A stretch of DNA of 64,000 bases from NCBI RefSeq assembly GCF_030813245.1, contig NZ_JAUSUA010000002.1, forward strand, positions 124,001 through 188,000, read 5' to 3'. Under the pieces are notes generated by a model. The model was not told where the DNA came from and made no database searches. It saw only the letters and a list, made by a program, of their open reading frames with translations. The first letter of the stretch is position 1, and every line of letters begins with the position of its first letter. The position numbers and the translations under genes were made by a program. Shown here one piece after another: positions 7,969 through 17,455 of the stretch. Source of the DNA: Alkalicoccobacillus murimartini (GTDB taxonomy: Bacteria > Bacillota > Bacilli > Bacillales > Bacillaceae_D).

Positions 7969-8689
7969 CTTGTTCATCCTTTCTATTTATCTGACCAAGT
8001 AAAAAATCTTGAATAAGCTGTGTCAACTGGTCCTGCTCAAATCCATGACAGATCATATGTCTTCCATCTTTTAAATAATGAATGAACTTCTCCTCTGCAC
8101 CAATAGTCCGAAAAAGATATTCAGAACTCTTTCTAGGTACTAGAGCATCACGTTCGCCTTGAATGATCAGGGTTGGCGTATGAACGTGTCGGATGTATGG
8201 ACGAATCTTCTTCACAGCCGTCATAAACTGTAGAACAGCTGACATCGGTGTATGAGTCATCTTATGCCGATACAAATCCACCAATTGATCAGGTTCTGAC
8301 TCTCCAGTTAATTGGGTATGCCATGCCGCTTTGACACTTTCAAATAGCATGGGGGGGTTTAGATAATAAGCCGCCGCGCTAAGCAAAACTAGTTTCTTTA
8401 TCTCATACTTTGCAGCAATATAACAAGCCAAAAGACCACCCATCGAAAAACCAATCACATAAACTTCTTCACAACGTTTGATCAGTTCTTCGACAGCTAC
8501 CTCGACCATGTATACCCAGTGTTGATACGTAACCTCACGCAAATCCTCATCTGGCCCATGACCAGGCAAAGTTGGAGCGTATACCAACCAATCTTTTTGT
8601 TGTCTTAGTGATTCTGCAATCGGCTCAACTTCCCATGGATCGCCGGTGAAACCATGTATACAAAGACATCCCTTCAATGCCTTCCCCAC
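7949..8689 (-). CDS. Second alpha/beta hydrolase, carboxylesterase-like
   Basis: A 246-residue alpha/beta hydrolase distantly resembling the neighbouring esterase. It has an [12 protein letters not shown] oxyanion segment near residue 10, nucleophile Ser82 in GFSMGG, acid Asp181 (QGERDALVP) and His211. It overlaps the est gene by 20 bp and probably forms one transcript with it. The substrate is unknown. Monoacylglycerol lipase or short-chain esterase activity would fit the family. A tandem duplication followed by divergence could explain the pair, but similarity outside the catalytic motifs is low. Confidence 0.85.
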   Translation of the reverse strand: MGKALKGCLCIHGFTGDPWEVEPIAESLRQQKDWLVYAPTLPGHGPDEDLREVTYQHWVYMVEVAVEELIKRCEEVYVIGFSMGGLLACYIAAKYEIKKLVLLSAAAYYLNPPMLFESVKAAWHTQLTGESEPDQLVDLYRHKMTHTPMSAVLQFMTAVKKIRPYIRHVHTPTLIIQGERDALVPRKSSEYLFRTIGAEEKFIHYLKDGRHMICHGFEQDQLTQLIQDFLLGQINRKDEQDEVSCT

Positions 8690-8720
8690 CCTTTTGTATG
8701 ATTTATAGACAATGATGCAT

Positions 8721-9716
8721 TTACTGACTCATTGCTTCAGCCAATAATCGATAGGACTGAATCCGATCTTTTGCCGAATGAAGATTACACAGGATTAAAA
8801 ATTCATCCATGCCATATCTCTCAGAGAGCTTCACTAATTCCCGACGAACCGTTTCCTGTGACCCTACAATCATTCGTGTTCGGTTATGTATCATACGCGT
8901 TTGATCCTCATCTGTATACTTATATTCAGTCGCTTCTTCAGAACTTGGCACACGGCTATCCAGTTCTTTTTCAACACGCAACAGCCAGAGATCCTGACTT
9001 TTTGCAAGATACTCAGCCTGCTCATCTGTTTCAGCACACACAACAAAAATCGCCGTCAACATTTGCGGTGCCTGACTCCACTCGTTTGGAATGAAATTTG
9101 ACCGATACGCTTCAAAGGCTTGCCGACCCCGAGCTGATTTTATAAAATGACCAAACACATAGCCTATCCCTTGTTTCGCTGCTTGTATAGCGCTGTTTTC
9201 ACCCAATCCAAGCAACCACATAGGTGGAGGTGTTTCGACCTGTGGGGATGCTTTAACACCTGAATAGGCGTGATTTCTAGGTAATGTGTCTCTTATATAA
9301 TGTATGAGATCCTCTAATTGCCGATCAAACTCCTCTAAACTCCTCGGTTCACCATCAACTAATGCCTTACGCAAAGCCGGCGTACCTCCAGGAGAGCGTC
9401 CAACACCAATATCAATTCTACCCGGAAATAGAGATTCAAGTTGCTTACTAACTTCCGCTATTTTAAATGGACTGTACTGAGGAAGAAGAATGCCCCCTGT
9501 CCCTATTCGAATCTGCTTCGTGCTTGCTGCAACAGCTGCCATGATAATCTCTGGCGCACTACTCAACATTCCCTTTGTCCCATGATGCTCCGCAAACCAA
9601 TATTTTGTGTAACCTAGCTCTTCAGCTATAGTCGCCATTTTTATTGTTTCATCCATCCTGTCAGATACCGACTGACCTTTGGATAGAGGGACTTGATCTA
9701 AAATACCTAGCTTCAT
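8721..9716 (-). CDS. LLM-class flavin-dependent oxidoreductase
   Basis: A 331-residue bacterial-luciferase-like protein starting MKLGILDQVPLSKGQS. Characteristic segments are YWFAEHHGTKGMLSSAPEII near residue 40, IRIGTGGILLPQYSPFKIAE near 70, and FPGRIDIGVGRSPGG near 95, typical of the single-subunit group of reduced-FMN-dependent monooxygenases (YvbT/YceB-like). The natural substrate is unknown. The ATG at 9716 is preferred over the TTG one codon upstream. It is the first gene of the accessory block separating est from secG and is preceded by a periodic intergenic repeat array. Confidence 0.9.
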   Translation of the reverse strand: MKLGILDQVPLSKGQSVSDRMDETIKMATIAEELGYTKYWFAEHHGTKGMLSSAPEIIMAAVAASTKQIRIGTGGILLPQYSPFKIAEVSKQLESLFPGRIDIGVGRSPGGTPALRKALVDGEPRSLEEFDRQLEDLIHYIRDTLPRNHAYSGVKASPQVETPPPMWLLGLGENSAIQAAKQGIGYVFGHFIKSARGRQAFEAYRSNFIPNEWSQAPQMLTAIFVVCAETDEQAEYLAKSQDLWLLRVEKELDSRVPSSEEATEYKYTDEDQTRMIHNRTRMIVGSQETVRRELVKLSERYGMDEFLILCNLHSAKDRIQSYRLLAEAMSQ

Positions 9717-9812
9717 CAAATCGTTTCGCCTCCCTCCTTCTATTGTATCCTTTCTAGCTTATTTTCCCTATTTTTCTGCTTTCCACACCTTATGTTCTAT
9801 TTTATTGTGTGC

Positions 9813-9905
9813 TGTCGGTTTTTAATGGCGGTTCTATCGCTCCAATTCATCCTCCATTGCTCCATTCCAGCACCTTATCGCACCAATGATCCCCCTTCCG
9901 ACAAC
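9813..9905. repeat. Short 20-22-bp-period array (TCGCNCCA-type core)
   Basis: Five related sites recur upstream of the flavin oxidoreductase gene. Their TCG, TTG or CCG triplets begin at 9815, 9837, 9857, 9878 and 9898, giving spacings of 22, 20, 21 and 20. The middle three are clearest (TATCGCTCCAATT, ATTGCTCCATTCC, TATCGCACCAATG). On the minus strand the unit reads roughly ATTGGAGCGATA. There is no open reading frame with coding features. It has the same period as the arrays at 48301 and 59881. Confidence 0.6.
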
Positions 9906-9907
9906 CT

Positions 9908-9940
9908 AAAAAAACAGCGAGCATCCTAAGATACCCACTG
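9908..9940 (-). terminator. Intrinsic terminator after the glycosidase gene
   Basis: On the minus strand CAGTGGGTATC pairs with GATGCTCGCTG over eleven positions, four of them G-U, around a TTAG loop, followed by seven T. It lies 14 bp after the stop codon and ends the sugar-utilisation operon. Confidence 0.7.
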
Positions 9941-9953
9941 CTTTCTTTGTTAT

Positions 9954-12900
9954 TTATACTTTTACGGCTTCTGACTGAACATGAACTTCTTTCGAACGAT
10001 ACGTTGAAACAACGTCACCAGCCGAATTTGTTTGGAAAAGGACAGATCTTTCTTCTTCTAGTACGATGGAGTAGGTTCTGTTTAGTACCGGGTTTGTGAC
10101 TTCAACTTCTACATCTCCTGCGAATTCAGAAACAAAAATGTAAAGATCTCCTTCATCAAACGACAGTCTACGTCCATAAACGCCTGGGTTGTCTCCGCCT
10201 TTAATCCAAATTAATTCTTCGGAAACACCAGCTTTTTCGAGAGCAAAACGATAGAGTTCCTTTAATGGCTCTAAACGATTATTCAACTCAATTGGCAGTG
10301 GACTCCAGATAAACGTTCCTTGACCAATCGACACGTGCTTAACCGTGTTTTGCGTTGAATCTTCCAAGCATTCTTTTGTTAGCTCAGCTATGCGTCTTGC
10401 CCCAAAGCTAACCGCATGAGCCTTTCCATCAATCACTAAAGCCTCTTCTCTCAATACATTACGACGAACCGAGGCACCAAATTCTTTTGTCAGTCTCGTT
10501 GATTCCTTCCAACCTGCGTCTAGACGAAGTGGGCCTGTGTAGAGAACTGTTCCACCTTGCTCTGCATACGCAACTAATTTGTCAAAGGCTTCATTACTGA
10601 AGTTGTGCGCACTCGGTACAATCACAAGTTTAGGTTGATCATCAAACAACGCATCTAAATGATATTCACCAAATCCTCTCGCATGAATATTTAATTCATA
10701 CGACAATGTGCGGACTGCTTCGGTTGTTGCCTCAAACGCAAGCTTTCGAGTCGAGAAGTCATTGGAATATGGATAAACCACAGCTACTTCTTCTAGCTTT
10801 CTATTCACGAATAAATCACCTGATTCTTTCATAAATGCACCAAAGTCATAGGATACATCTGCCTCAGGTTTTTCAGTTCCATCTGCTCTTAAGGCTCCAA
10901 TGTTCGATTCATTTACATTATCCATGTAGAAGTTCGTATTCCACAACCATTGAACAGCCCCTGCGCCTCCTGTCGAGAAAGCATACGCATATTTGCGCTC
11001 CAAAATATTACGAAGCTCTTCTTCCGTCCGCTTAGCCAATCCATCCGGCTGCTCCAAATACATGATACCCGTTTCTTGAACAAGGTTCGGTTTTGAAGCT
11101 GTTTTTGTGAATACACCATCCCATACGAGATGATCCAGCTGCCACCACGTATGGTTGGTTGTATAATCTACAACCGACTCATAGAAAAATGGTGTTGGAC
11201 GCTGAGAACGTAAGGCCTCATCCTGACCAACTGTAATTAATCGATCACTGTTAATAGAGTGAATGGTGGTCGATAAATCGGCTGCCCACTGATTATGCAT
11301 ATCCATGGTAAATAGCGTATAGTCTAGCCACACTAAATTTTTGCTCGGATTACGCATGTCCTGCACATCAAAGTTCATATCTTCATGCTCAGGTGTTGTA
11401 ATGGACTCAAACGTAGGCAATTCAACAGAAGAATAGTTCCACGCTTCCTGAACCTCACGAATCGTTCCATACTTTTCTTTTGTCCAATCTTGGAATGCTT
11501 TAATCTCAAATGTATCTCTTGCCGAACGTGGTCCAGAAAAGATTCGTTTTGGATCAAACATAGATGGTTCATTAATTAAATCCCAATGAAGATGGGTAGC
11601 TTTTGTATACCTAGACGTAATTGCTGCAATAAAACGCTTCTGAGCTTCTAAACTACGCGGGTCAAGATATGGGTTTTTCCCTTCCCATAATTCCGGAGTA
11701 AAAGCAAAGAATGTAAAGCAAAGATCTAAATCATGTCTCTTCGCTGTTAAGACAAACGCATCGATCGCTCGAAGAACTTCTTCATATGGGTGACCATCCA
11801 CATACATGATCTGTCTCCATGCTGTCCAGATACCAGAACGGATATGATTAATGCCTGCATGCTTCATTTGCGCCATGTCCTGATCCCATACAAGCGTATT
11901 CGGCATAAACAAGAATTTCCTTGCAACGTCAGAAGTCATATAGGTCATTCCCACAATTGGAAACGGCTTATCGTCCTTCTCAAAGTAATCTCGGTTTGCT
12001 TTTAAAGGAGTCCCCTCTTGTAGCAACGTCTCTGAGAAACCCCAGAATCCCTGATTAAAGTGGATAAGTTCACCTGTTGTAGATAGTGCTTTAACATGAA
12101 TAGTATAGAATCCTTCTTCCACTTGAAATGGCAGTGTTCTTCTTATTGTTGACCATTCTCTTGATTCATCAACCGTCACAACTTCTTGATAGCTAATTTT
12201 ATCTGCGCCATCCTGTAGCACTTGAAACTGAAGTGTCCACTGCTTTCCTTGTTGCTTCTGATGATACAAAGCAAGGCTTTGCAGTTGAACGGAAATGGTT
12301 GGCACTTCACCAGGATAATAACTGGCATACCCAGGTTTTACCCATATCTCCGTTACACCTTCCGAGGTATACCAAGCTAACTTGTTTAGAATGTCCGCAC
12401 CATGCTTCCAAAAGTGCTCATCAAAACGTTGATTCAAAAATATCCAGCGTCCTCCTGAGAATTGTCCTTTTGTATTCTCGATTAATACAACCGGAGCTGA
12501 AATTTCTCTACCCTCTTCAGATAGTCCAGTTAATAATGGATAGATATGAGCATCCATTGGTCCACTCGACCCATTCTCGTGAGGTTGGTCATCATCTTTT
12601 GTTATATGCAAAACGAAACCATATGTTGGTTGAATACTGAAGGCTCTTTCTAGACCCTCCAATATCGGACGATCATTTGAACCAACAAGCTCACACACCT
12701 TTGTGCTATTGACCTGTAAGGCTTCATGAATATTCAATTGCTGATGATAAGCCGTCTGCTCAACTTCAATCTTCCATTCACCTTGTTCTTTATATACAGG
12801 GTACCTAAACGGAATATCACCCGTATGAACGAGTCCTCCTCCTGCTTGGAGAAAGGTCAGGATTGCCGACCAATCTTCCTTAGGAAAATAGGAACCATGT

Positions 12901-13049
12901 AAATTAACAAAGGTTTGGTATTCCCCACTCTCCAATGCACTCTTTAATTCTTCAGCATTCACCGTATGTGAGAGGTTAGCTAGGTTACTTTCAGTTGGCC
13001 GCACCCCATCAAACGGAAATGTATGATCGTAAAAAAACAAATAACTCAT
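9954..13049 (-). CDS. Large clan GH-A glycoside hydrolase, family unassigned
   Basis: A 1031-residue protein with no signal peptide, so intracellular. Residues 1-230 resemble a class-I glutamine-amidotransferase-like fold, about 235-340 is a beta-sandwich-like region, and about 350-680 is a TIM-barrel glycosidase. The likely acid/base is Glu494 in WDLINEPS and the nucleophile Glu659 in NLVQETGIM. About 780-850 (KLVIVPSAHNFSNEAF, then GGTVLYTGPL) resembles the trimerisation domain of GH42 beta-galactosidases. It probably hydrolyses an oligosaccharide brought in by the ABC transporter encoded immediately upstream. Beta-galactosidase or beta-mannosidase activity are candidates, but the sequence does not decide. 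Confidence 0.8.
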   Translation of the reverse strand: MSYLFFYDHTFPFDGVRPTESNLANLSHTVNAEELKSALESGEYQTFVNLHGSYFPKEDWSAILTFLQAGGGLVHTGDIPFRYPVYKEQGEWKIEVEQTAYHQQLNIHEALQVNSTKVCELVGSNDRPILEGLERAFSIQPTYGFVLHITKDDDQPHENGSSGPMDAHIYPLLTGLSEEGREISAPVVLIENTKGQFSGGRWIFLNQRFDEHFWKHGADILNKLAWYTSEGVTEIWVKPGYASYYPGEVPTISVQLQSLALYHQKQQGKQWTLQFQVLQDGADKISYQEVVTVDESREWSTIRRTLPFQVEEGFYTIHVKALSTTGELIHFNQGFWGFSETLLQEGTPLKANRDYFEKDDKPFPIVGMTYMTSDVARKFLFMPNTLVWDQDMAQMKHAGINHIRSGIWTAWRQIMYVDGHPYEEVLRAIDAFVLTAKRHDLDLCFTFFAFTPELWEGKNPYLDPRSLEAQKRFIAAITSRYTKATHLHWDLINEPSMFDPKRIFSGPRSARDTFEIKAFQDWTKEKYGTIREVQEAWNYSSVELPTFESITTPEHEDMNFDVQDMRNPSKNLVWLDYTLFTMDMHNQWAADLSTTIHSINSDRLITVGQDEALRSQRPTPFFYESVVDYTTNHTWWQLDHLVWDGVFTKTASKPNLVQETGIMYLEQPDGLAKRTEEELRNILERKYAYAFSTGGAGAVQWLWNTNFYMDNVNESNIGALRADGTEKPEADVSYDFGAFMKESGDLFVNRKLEEVAVVYPYSNDFSTRKLAFEATTEAVRTLSYELNIHARGFGEYHLDALFDDQPKLVIVPSAHNFSNEAFDKLVAYAEQGGTVLYTGPLRLDAGWKESTRLTKEFGASVRRNVLREEALVIDGKAHAVSFGARRIAELTKECLEDSTQNTVKHVSIGQGTFIWSPLPIELNNRLEPLKELYRFALEKAGVSEELIWIKGGDNPGVYGRRLSFDEGDLYIFVSEFAGDVEVEVTNPVLNRTYSIVLEEERSVLFQTNSAGDVVSTYRSKEVHVQSEAVKV

Positions 13050-13069
13050 GCGTGTAGAACCCCTTCCAC

Positions 13070-13906
13070 CTAATTTTTCACTGCGCCTTCTGTAAGACCA
13101 GCAATGAAATAGCGACTGAATAAGATAAAGACAACTAAGATAGGCAGAGTCGCCATGAACGTTCCTGCTAGAATCATAGAGTAGTCTGTATAAAACACAT
13201 CATTTAACGTTCTTAAGGCGATCTGAATCGTATGAACACTTTGATCCTTTAGAACAACTAAAGGCCATAAGAAATCATTCCACGTGTTCATGAATGTTAC
13301 GATACCAAGCGTTGCAAGCCCTGGTTTAACTGTTGGCAGAACAATGTTCCAATACGTACGGAAGTTACCGCACCCATCCATTCTCGCGGCCTCTAGTAGC
13401 TCATCAGGTATTGCAGATGAAATATATTGCCTCATCCAAAACACCCCAAACGCACTAACCATAGCCGGTACGATAACTGCTTGAAGTGTATCAATCCATC
13501 CTAATTGACTGATAATCATAAAGGATGGGATTAAGCCTAGCTGAGGCGGGATCATCATCGTTGCTAATAGGAAAACAAACAACATATTTTTCCCTTCAAA
13601 CTGTAGCTTTGCAAAAGCGAAACCTGCTAACGAACTGAAAAACAAAACGGAAAGCGTGACCGCTGAGGAGATAAAAAATGAATTAAACATGGCTCCAAAG
13701 AAATCAATCCGATCAAATACGTTCATTGCATTTTCAATAAATTTTGTACCCGGAATCAGGGCCGGAGGAAATTGGTTAACGGATGTCGTTGAATTGGATC
13801 CAATGACAAACATCCAATAGAAAGGAAATAAAGATAATAAAGAACTGCATACTAGAAAGGTATATAACAAGATTTTTGGCAGTTTCTTCTGTCCAACTTC
13901 TTTCAT
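13070..13906 (-). CDS. Sugar ABC transporter permease, MalG type
   Basis: A 278-residue membrane protein with about six transmembrane segments. The cytoplasmic loop contains the EAA motif of binding-protein-dependent permeases (LLEAARMDGCGNFRTYWNIVLP, about residues 185-206), which contacts the ATPase. The segment PALIPGTKF near residue 48 is typical of carbohydrate uptake transporters of the CUT1 family. It lies 20 bp before the glycosidase gene and 23 bp after the partner permease. No ATPase gene is present here, so a shared MsmX/MsmK-type ATPase encoded elsewhere probably powers it. Confidence 0.95.
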   Translation of the reverse strand: MKEVGQKKLPKILLYTFLVCSSLLSLFPFYWMFVIGSNSTTSVNQFPPALIPGTKFIENAMNVFDRIDFFGAMFNSFFISSAVTLSVLFFSSLAGFAFAKLQFEGKNMLFVFLLATMMIPPQLGLIPSFMIISQLGWIDTLQAVIVPAMVSAFGVFWMRQYISSAIPDELLEAARMDGCGNFRTYWNIVLPTVKPGLATLGIVTFMNTWNDFLWPLVVLKDQSVHTIQIALRTLNDVFYTDYSMILAGTFMATLPILVVFILFSRYFIAGLTEGAVKN

Positions 13907-13929
13907 AACGGAAATTCTCCCTTCTTGCG

Positions 13930-14862
13930 TTAAGCTGACTTGATTCGTTTAGTCACAAACATATTAATTAATGAAACAACAATGATAATGAGGAATAGTA
14001 CCCAAGCAATAGCCGCTGCATAACCAAACGAGAATCGTTCAAATGCTTCTTGATAGAGATATAGAGTCATTGTTAAACCTTGTGACTCGGAACCAATACC
14101 AAACAATAATGGCTCTGTGAATACCTGCATGCCTCCAATAGAAGAAAGCAAAACGGTAAAGATAATAATTGGGCGTACCATTGGAATCGTAATAAAAAAG
14201 AATTGTTGGATTTTTGAAGCTCCATCAATTGTAGCGGCTTCATATAAATCCTTAGGTATACTTTGTAGTCCTGCTAAGTAGATGATGGTGTTGTAACCTA
14301 CCCATCTCCACATTACCATCAGTGAAATGGCAACATGAGTTCCGAAATATGAACCTTTCCAGTTGATAGGATCAATCCCAATTGAACTTAATGCATAGTT
14401 GATAATTCCATACTGTGTACCGAATATGGCTGAGAAAACAATAGCTACCGCAACAATGGAGGTAACGTTAGGCATAAAGACAAAAAGACGAAACAAGCTT
14501 TTTCCTTTTAAGAATGCTTGATTTAACACAAAGGCTAAAACTAAAGCAATGAACAACTGAGGGATCGTTGAAAGTGCCCATATACTAAAGGTGTTACCGA
14601 CAGCCTTCCAAAATAACGGATCGTTTGTAAAAAGACCAACATAGTTGGCAAGACCAATAAACTCTCTTTCACCAAGAATGTTCCATTTATGAAAGGACAG
14701 GTACGCTGTAAATATAAGTGGAAACATCCCAAACACACCAAACAACAAGAAAAATGGAGAGATATATAGGTAACCGGAAATTCGGTCACGAGTGCGTTGG
14801 TTGTATTTTCGTTTAGGCTTTTTTTGCATGGTCGGGCTTTTAGGCTGCACTTCTGTACTCAT
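13930..14862 (-). CDS. Sugar ABC transporter permease, MalF type
   Basis: A 310-residue CUT1-family permease. A basic N-terminal tail precedes the first transmembrane segment (YLYISPFFLLFGVFGMFPLI), and the EAA loop reads DLYEAATIDGASKIQQFFFI at about residues 205-225. The second ATG (14862) is preferred because the first lies directly against the GGAAGG site. It forms the heterodimeric channel with the downstream permease. The order binding protein, permease, permease, hydrolase is standard for oligosaccharide operons. Confidence 0.95.
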   Translation of the reverse strand: MSTEVQPKSPTMQKKPKRKYNQRTRDRISGYLYISPFFLLFGVFGMFPLIFTAYLSFHKWNILGEREFIGLANYVGLFTNDPLFWKAVGNTFSIWALSTIPQLFIALVLAFVLNQAFLKGKSLFRLFVFMPNVTSIVAVAIVFSAIFGTQYGIINYALSSIGIDPINWKGSYFGTHVAISLMVMWRWVGYNTIIYLAGLQSIPKDLYEAATIDGASKIQQFFFITIPMVRPIIIFTVLLSSIGGMQVFTEPLLFGIGSESQGLTMTLYLYQEAFERFSFGYAAAIAWVLFLIIIVVSLINMFVTKRIKSA

Positions 14863-14933
14863 AGGTTTCATCCTTCCTACTATACTTTCATAAGAAACAG
14901 CGTAAGATTACTCCTACGCTGTATGATGTCATG

Positions 14934-16211
14934 TTACCGTGAAATCTGTCTGTCTACTTCTAACATCGCTTGATCCCATGCTGCTTCTGGTTCTGCCGCT
15001 CCATCGGCTACAGTACCGAGTGCGTCCTGCATAATTGTATTGATTGGACTTGTCATTGGCGCACGATACACATCTTCAACAAGCGTCGCCGCTTCGGCAT
15101 AGATTGCACCAATATCGTTTCGAATGAAGAATTCATCATCTAGTTCGTTAATAGCAGGCTCATCATAGATACCTGGTGTTGATGGGAAGTTCCCATTTTC
15201 TTCAAAAATATCAAGCTGGTTCTCTGGTGACATTAACCATGTGATGAACTCATATGCTTCTTCCGGATGATCACTCTGCGCAGGAACTGTTAGGAACGAT
15301 CCTCCCCAGTTTCCAGAACCTTCAGGCATCAAAGCGATATCCCAAAGTCCAGATGTATCAGGTGCATCATTTTTGATATTTTGTAGCATCCACGGTGGTA
15401 GAAATACTGTTGCAAAGTCTCCGTTTGCAAGTGCTGCTCCCCACTCAGGAGTTTGTCTTTCAATGTTAGCTTGGATATCCATCGCTTCAATTGACTTATC
15501 CCACGCCTTAAGAATTTGCGGGCTATCTTCAATAATTAGCGTTCCATCCGTTTCGAAATACTGCTTTTGTCCCTGCTCACGAATCGCCGAGTACAAATCA
15601 GCTACATCACTAAACATATACGTTCCTGTTTCATCCATTAACTGTTGCCCTGCTTTTATATAGTCATCCCACGTGCTCATTACTTGAGCCACTTCATCTG
15701 GATCCGTTGGTAACCCTGCTTCTTCAAATAAATCAACACGATAAGCCATTGCCATCGGACCGATATCTGTTGGAATACCAATAACTGAACCATCATCAGA
15801 TGATGCTTGTGCCCATTTCCAATCAAGGTACTCTTCTTCTAAATCTGCTGCTCCATAGTCAGCCAGATCATAAAACATTTCACTGCTCTCTTTAATTCTT
15901 TCAAGGTACCCTTCATCTACTCCAGAGATATCCGGCGCACCAGATCCAGCTGCTAAGGCTGTAATTAAATTCTGATGGGCATCCGCATACTCAGCCTCTT
16001 GAATATTAATTTTAATTCCAGGATTTTCTTCTTCGTATTGTTTTGCCTTGTCAGCAAATCCCATACCCGGCCAAAGCCACATTGTTAATGTAACGTCATC
16101 TCCACTTCCACCCTCGCTAGAACCAGATCCTGATGATGAACAAGCAGCCAATGCTGCAGCTACACCGATGCTTCCTGCAACTAATAACGATTTACGAGCT
16201 AAACGATTCAT
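14934..16211 (-). CDS. Sugar ABC transporter substrate-binding lipoprotein
   Basis: A 425-residue family-1 extracellular solute-binding protein. A signal peptide ends in the lipobox LAAC with the lipidated cysteine at position 24, followed by a serine/glycine linker. The mature protein opens with VTLTMWLWPGMGFADKAKQY, as in binding proteins for oligosaccharides. Many acidic residues on the exported part suit an alkaline or saline habitat, though this is only suggestive. It is the first gene of the transporter-glycosidase operon and follows a LacI-family regulator gene. Confidence 0.95.
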   Translation of the reverse strand: MNRLARKSLLVAGSIGVAAALAACSSSGSGSSEGGSGDDVTLTMWLWPGMGFADKAKQYEEENPGIKINIQEAEYADAHQNLITALAAGSGAPDISGVDEGYLERIKESSEMFYDLADYGAADLEEEYLDWKWAQASSDDGSVIGIPTDIGPMAMAYRVDLFEEAGLPTDPDEVAQVMSTWDDYIKAGQQLMDETGTYMFSDVADLYSAIREQGQKQYFETDGTLIIEDSPQILKAWDKSIEAMDIQANIERQTPEWGAALANGDFATVFLPPWMLQNIKNDAPDTSGLWDIALMPEGSGNWGGSFLTVPAQSDHPEEAYEFITWLMSPENQLDIFEENGNFPSTPGIYDEPAINELDDEFFIRNDIGAIYAEAATLVEDVYRAPMTSPINTIMQDALGTVADGAAEPEAAWDQAMLEVDRQISR

Positions 16212-16289
16212 ACTAAATCCCCCTGAATTGTTATTTTTGTTATTATTAAATGTTATTTATAAATAAAACATATCATTTAAATTTCAAAA

Positions 16290-16303
16290 TGTAAACGCTT
16301 AAT
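16290..16303. promoter_or_regulatory. LacI-family operator or cre-like site
   Basis: TGTAAACGCTTAAT matches 12 of 14 positions of the palindrome TGTAAACGCTTACA. It lies 79 bp upstream of the binding-protein gene, between it and the lacI-type gene. Such sites bind CcpA (catabolite repression) or a related local LacI regulator. The sequence alone does not say which. Confidence 0.6.
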
Positions 16304-16313
16304 TTTCTAAAAA

Positions 16314-16343
16314 ATAAAAATCGGCAAGCATAAGCTCACCGAT
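16314..16343 (-). terminator. Terminator overlapping the lacI-type stop codon
   Basis: On the minus strand ATCGGTGAGC pairs with GCTTGCCGAT (two G-U pairs) around a TTAT loop, followed by a T-rich tail. The TGA stop of the regulator gene lies inside the left arm of the stem, so a ribosome at the stop would cover it. Confidence 0.7.
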
Positions 16344-17376
16344 CTCTTGGTACATCAATAGATTCTTTTAATAACATATCTCCTGAGATTAATATTTTTT
16401 CAGGAGGGTACTCACTATGATTAATTCTCCACACTAAACGATCAACCGCTCTTCGTCCAATGACTTGTTTTAAAACTTGAACAGTTGTCAGAGCAGGAGT
16501 TTGACCTTCTTCTTCGTCTAGTAAGTCAAACCCAGTGACAGAGACATCCCGAGGACAGGATAAACCATTATCTTCAAACAGATTAATGACCCTTCGTGCT
16601 ATATGGTCATTTGCGCAAACAAAAGCCGTCGGAAAAGGGATTTTTTCCTTTTTCCAGCTGTTTAATTTCAGTTGAATCTCATCTTCCATGTCATCATTAT
16701 ACGTAATATCCATTAAGGTTGTTGCTTGTTCTAAACCAGCTTTTTCGATCACTGTTCTAAACCCTATCCATCGATCAAAAAAACTACGAGAGTGCTTTAA
16801 TTCCCCTATAAACGTTATGTTTTTGTGTCCAAGTCCTATTAAATGATCCGTGATTCGTTCAACCCCACTGCGATTGTCCATAAAAATGCTATCAGCTCGC
16901 ATGAGTTTATCTTCATGATCAATCATTACAATTGGAATCCCGTAACCAGACAGGGCAACTAGTGATTGTTCATCTAACGTTCCTAGCGTAATGATCCCAA
17001 TCAGATTGGTGACGTCTACTTTTTTAGATAGGTCCATTTCACTTGTAATAACGATCATTCCAGCCTTTTTTGATTGAATTCCGACCGAGATTCCTTGATA
17101 AACAGATCCCCAATACGTATACGTAATGCTTTGATATTGAGAGTTCGGGAGGAAAACAAGAATATAGCCGTTCTCTACTTCTATCTTACGATTCAATTGA
17201 GTTGAAGGAGCCAGTTGTCCTTCTTTTAAATACCCTAATTGCTTTGCTGCGAACAATATCTTTTGTCTCGTTATATCACTTACACCTGGTTTGTTATTTA
17301 ACGTTTTAGATACAACATACTTAGAGACCCCTACAGTATCTGCGATGACCTGCATGGTTATTTTTTTTTGCCCCAT
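16336..17376 (-). CDS. LacI-family transcriptional regulator
   Basis: A 346-residue protein. The N-terminal helix-turn-helix and hinge (TMQVIADTVGVSKYVVSKTL, then NNKPGVSDITRQKI) are diagnostic of the LacI/GalR family, and a periplasmic-binding-protein-like effector domain follows from about residue 70. It lies directly upstream of the sugar transporter operon on the same strand and probably represses it until a sugar derived from the substrate binds. The start at 17376 has a GAGGT site. Confidence 0.93.
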   Translation of the reverse strand: MGQKKITMQVIADTVGVSKYVVSKTLNNKPGVSDITRQKILFAAKQLGYLKEGQLAPSTQLNRKIEVENGYILVFLPNSQYQSITYTYWGSVYQGISVGIQSKKAGMIVITSEMDLSKKVDVTNLIGIITLGTLDEQSLVALSGYGIPIVMIDHEDKLMRADSIFMDNRSGVERITDHLIGLGHKNITFIGELKHSRSFFDRWIGFRTVIEKAGLEQATTLMDITYNDDMEDEIQLKLNSWKKEKIPFPTAFVCANDHIARRVINLFEDNGLSCPRDVSVTGFDLLDEEEGQTPALTTVQVLKQVIGRRAVDRLVWRINHSEYPPEKILISGDMLLKESIDVPRDR

Positions 17377-17421
17377 TGATCTACCTCACTGACATCCTAC
17401 AATTTTGTTATCTTTGTTAGC

Positions 17422-17430
17422 ATTATAACA
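17422..17430 (-). promoter_or_regulatory. Extended -10 promoter of the lacI-type gene
   Basis: On the minus strand TGTTATAAT combines a perfect TATAAT with the upstream TGN extension, about 45 bp before the start codon. No good -35 is visible at 17 bp, which is acceptable for extended -10 promoters. Confidence 0.55.
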
Positions 17431-17455
17431 GTATTTTTAGTTTCCTGCAGATTAA

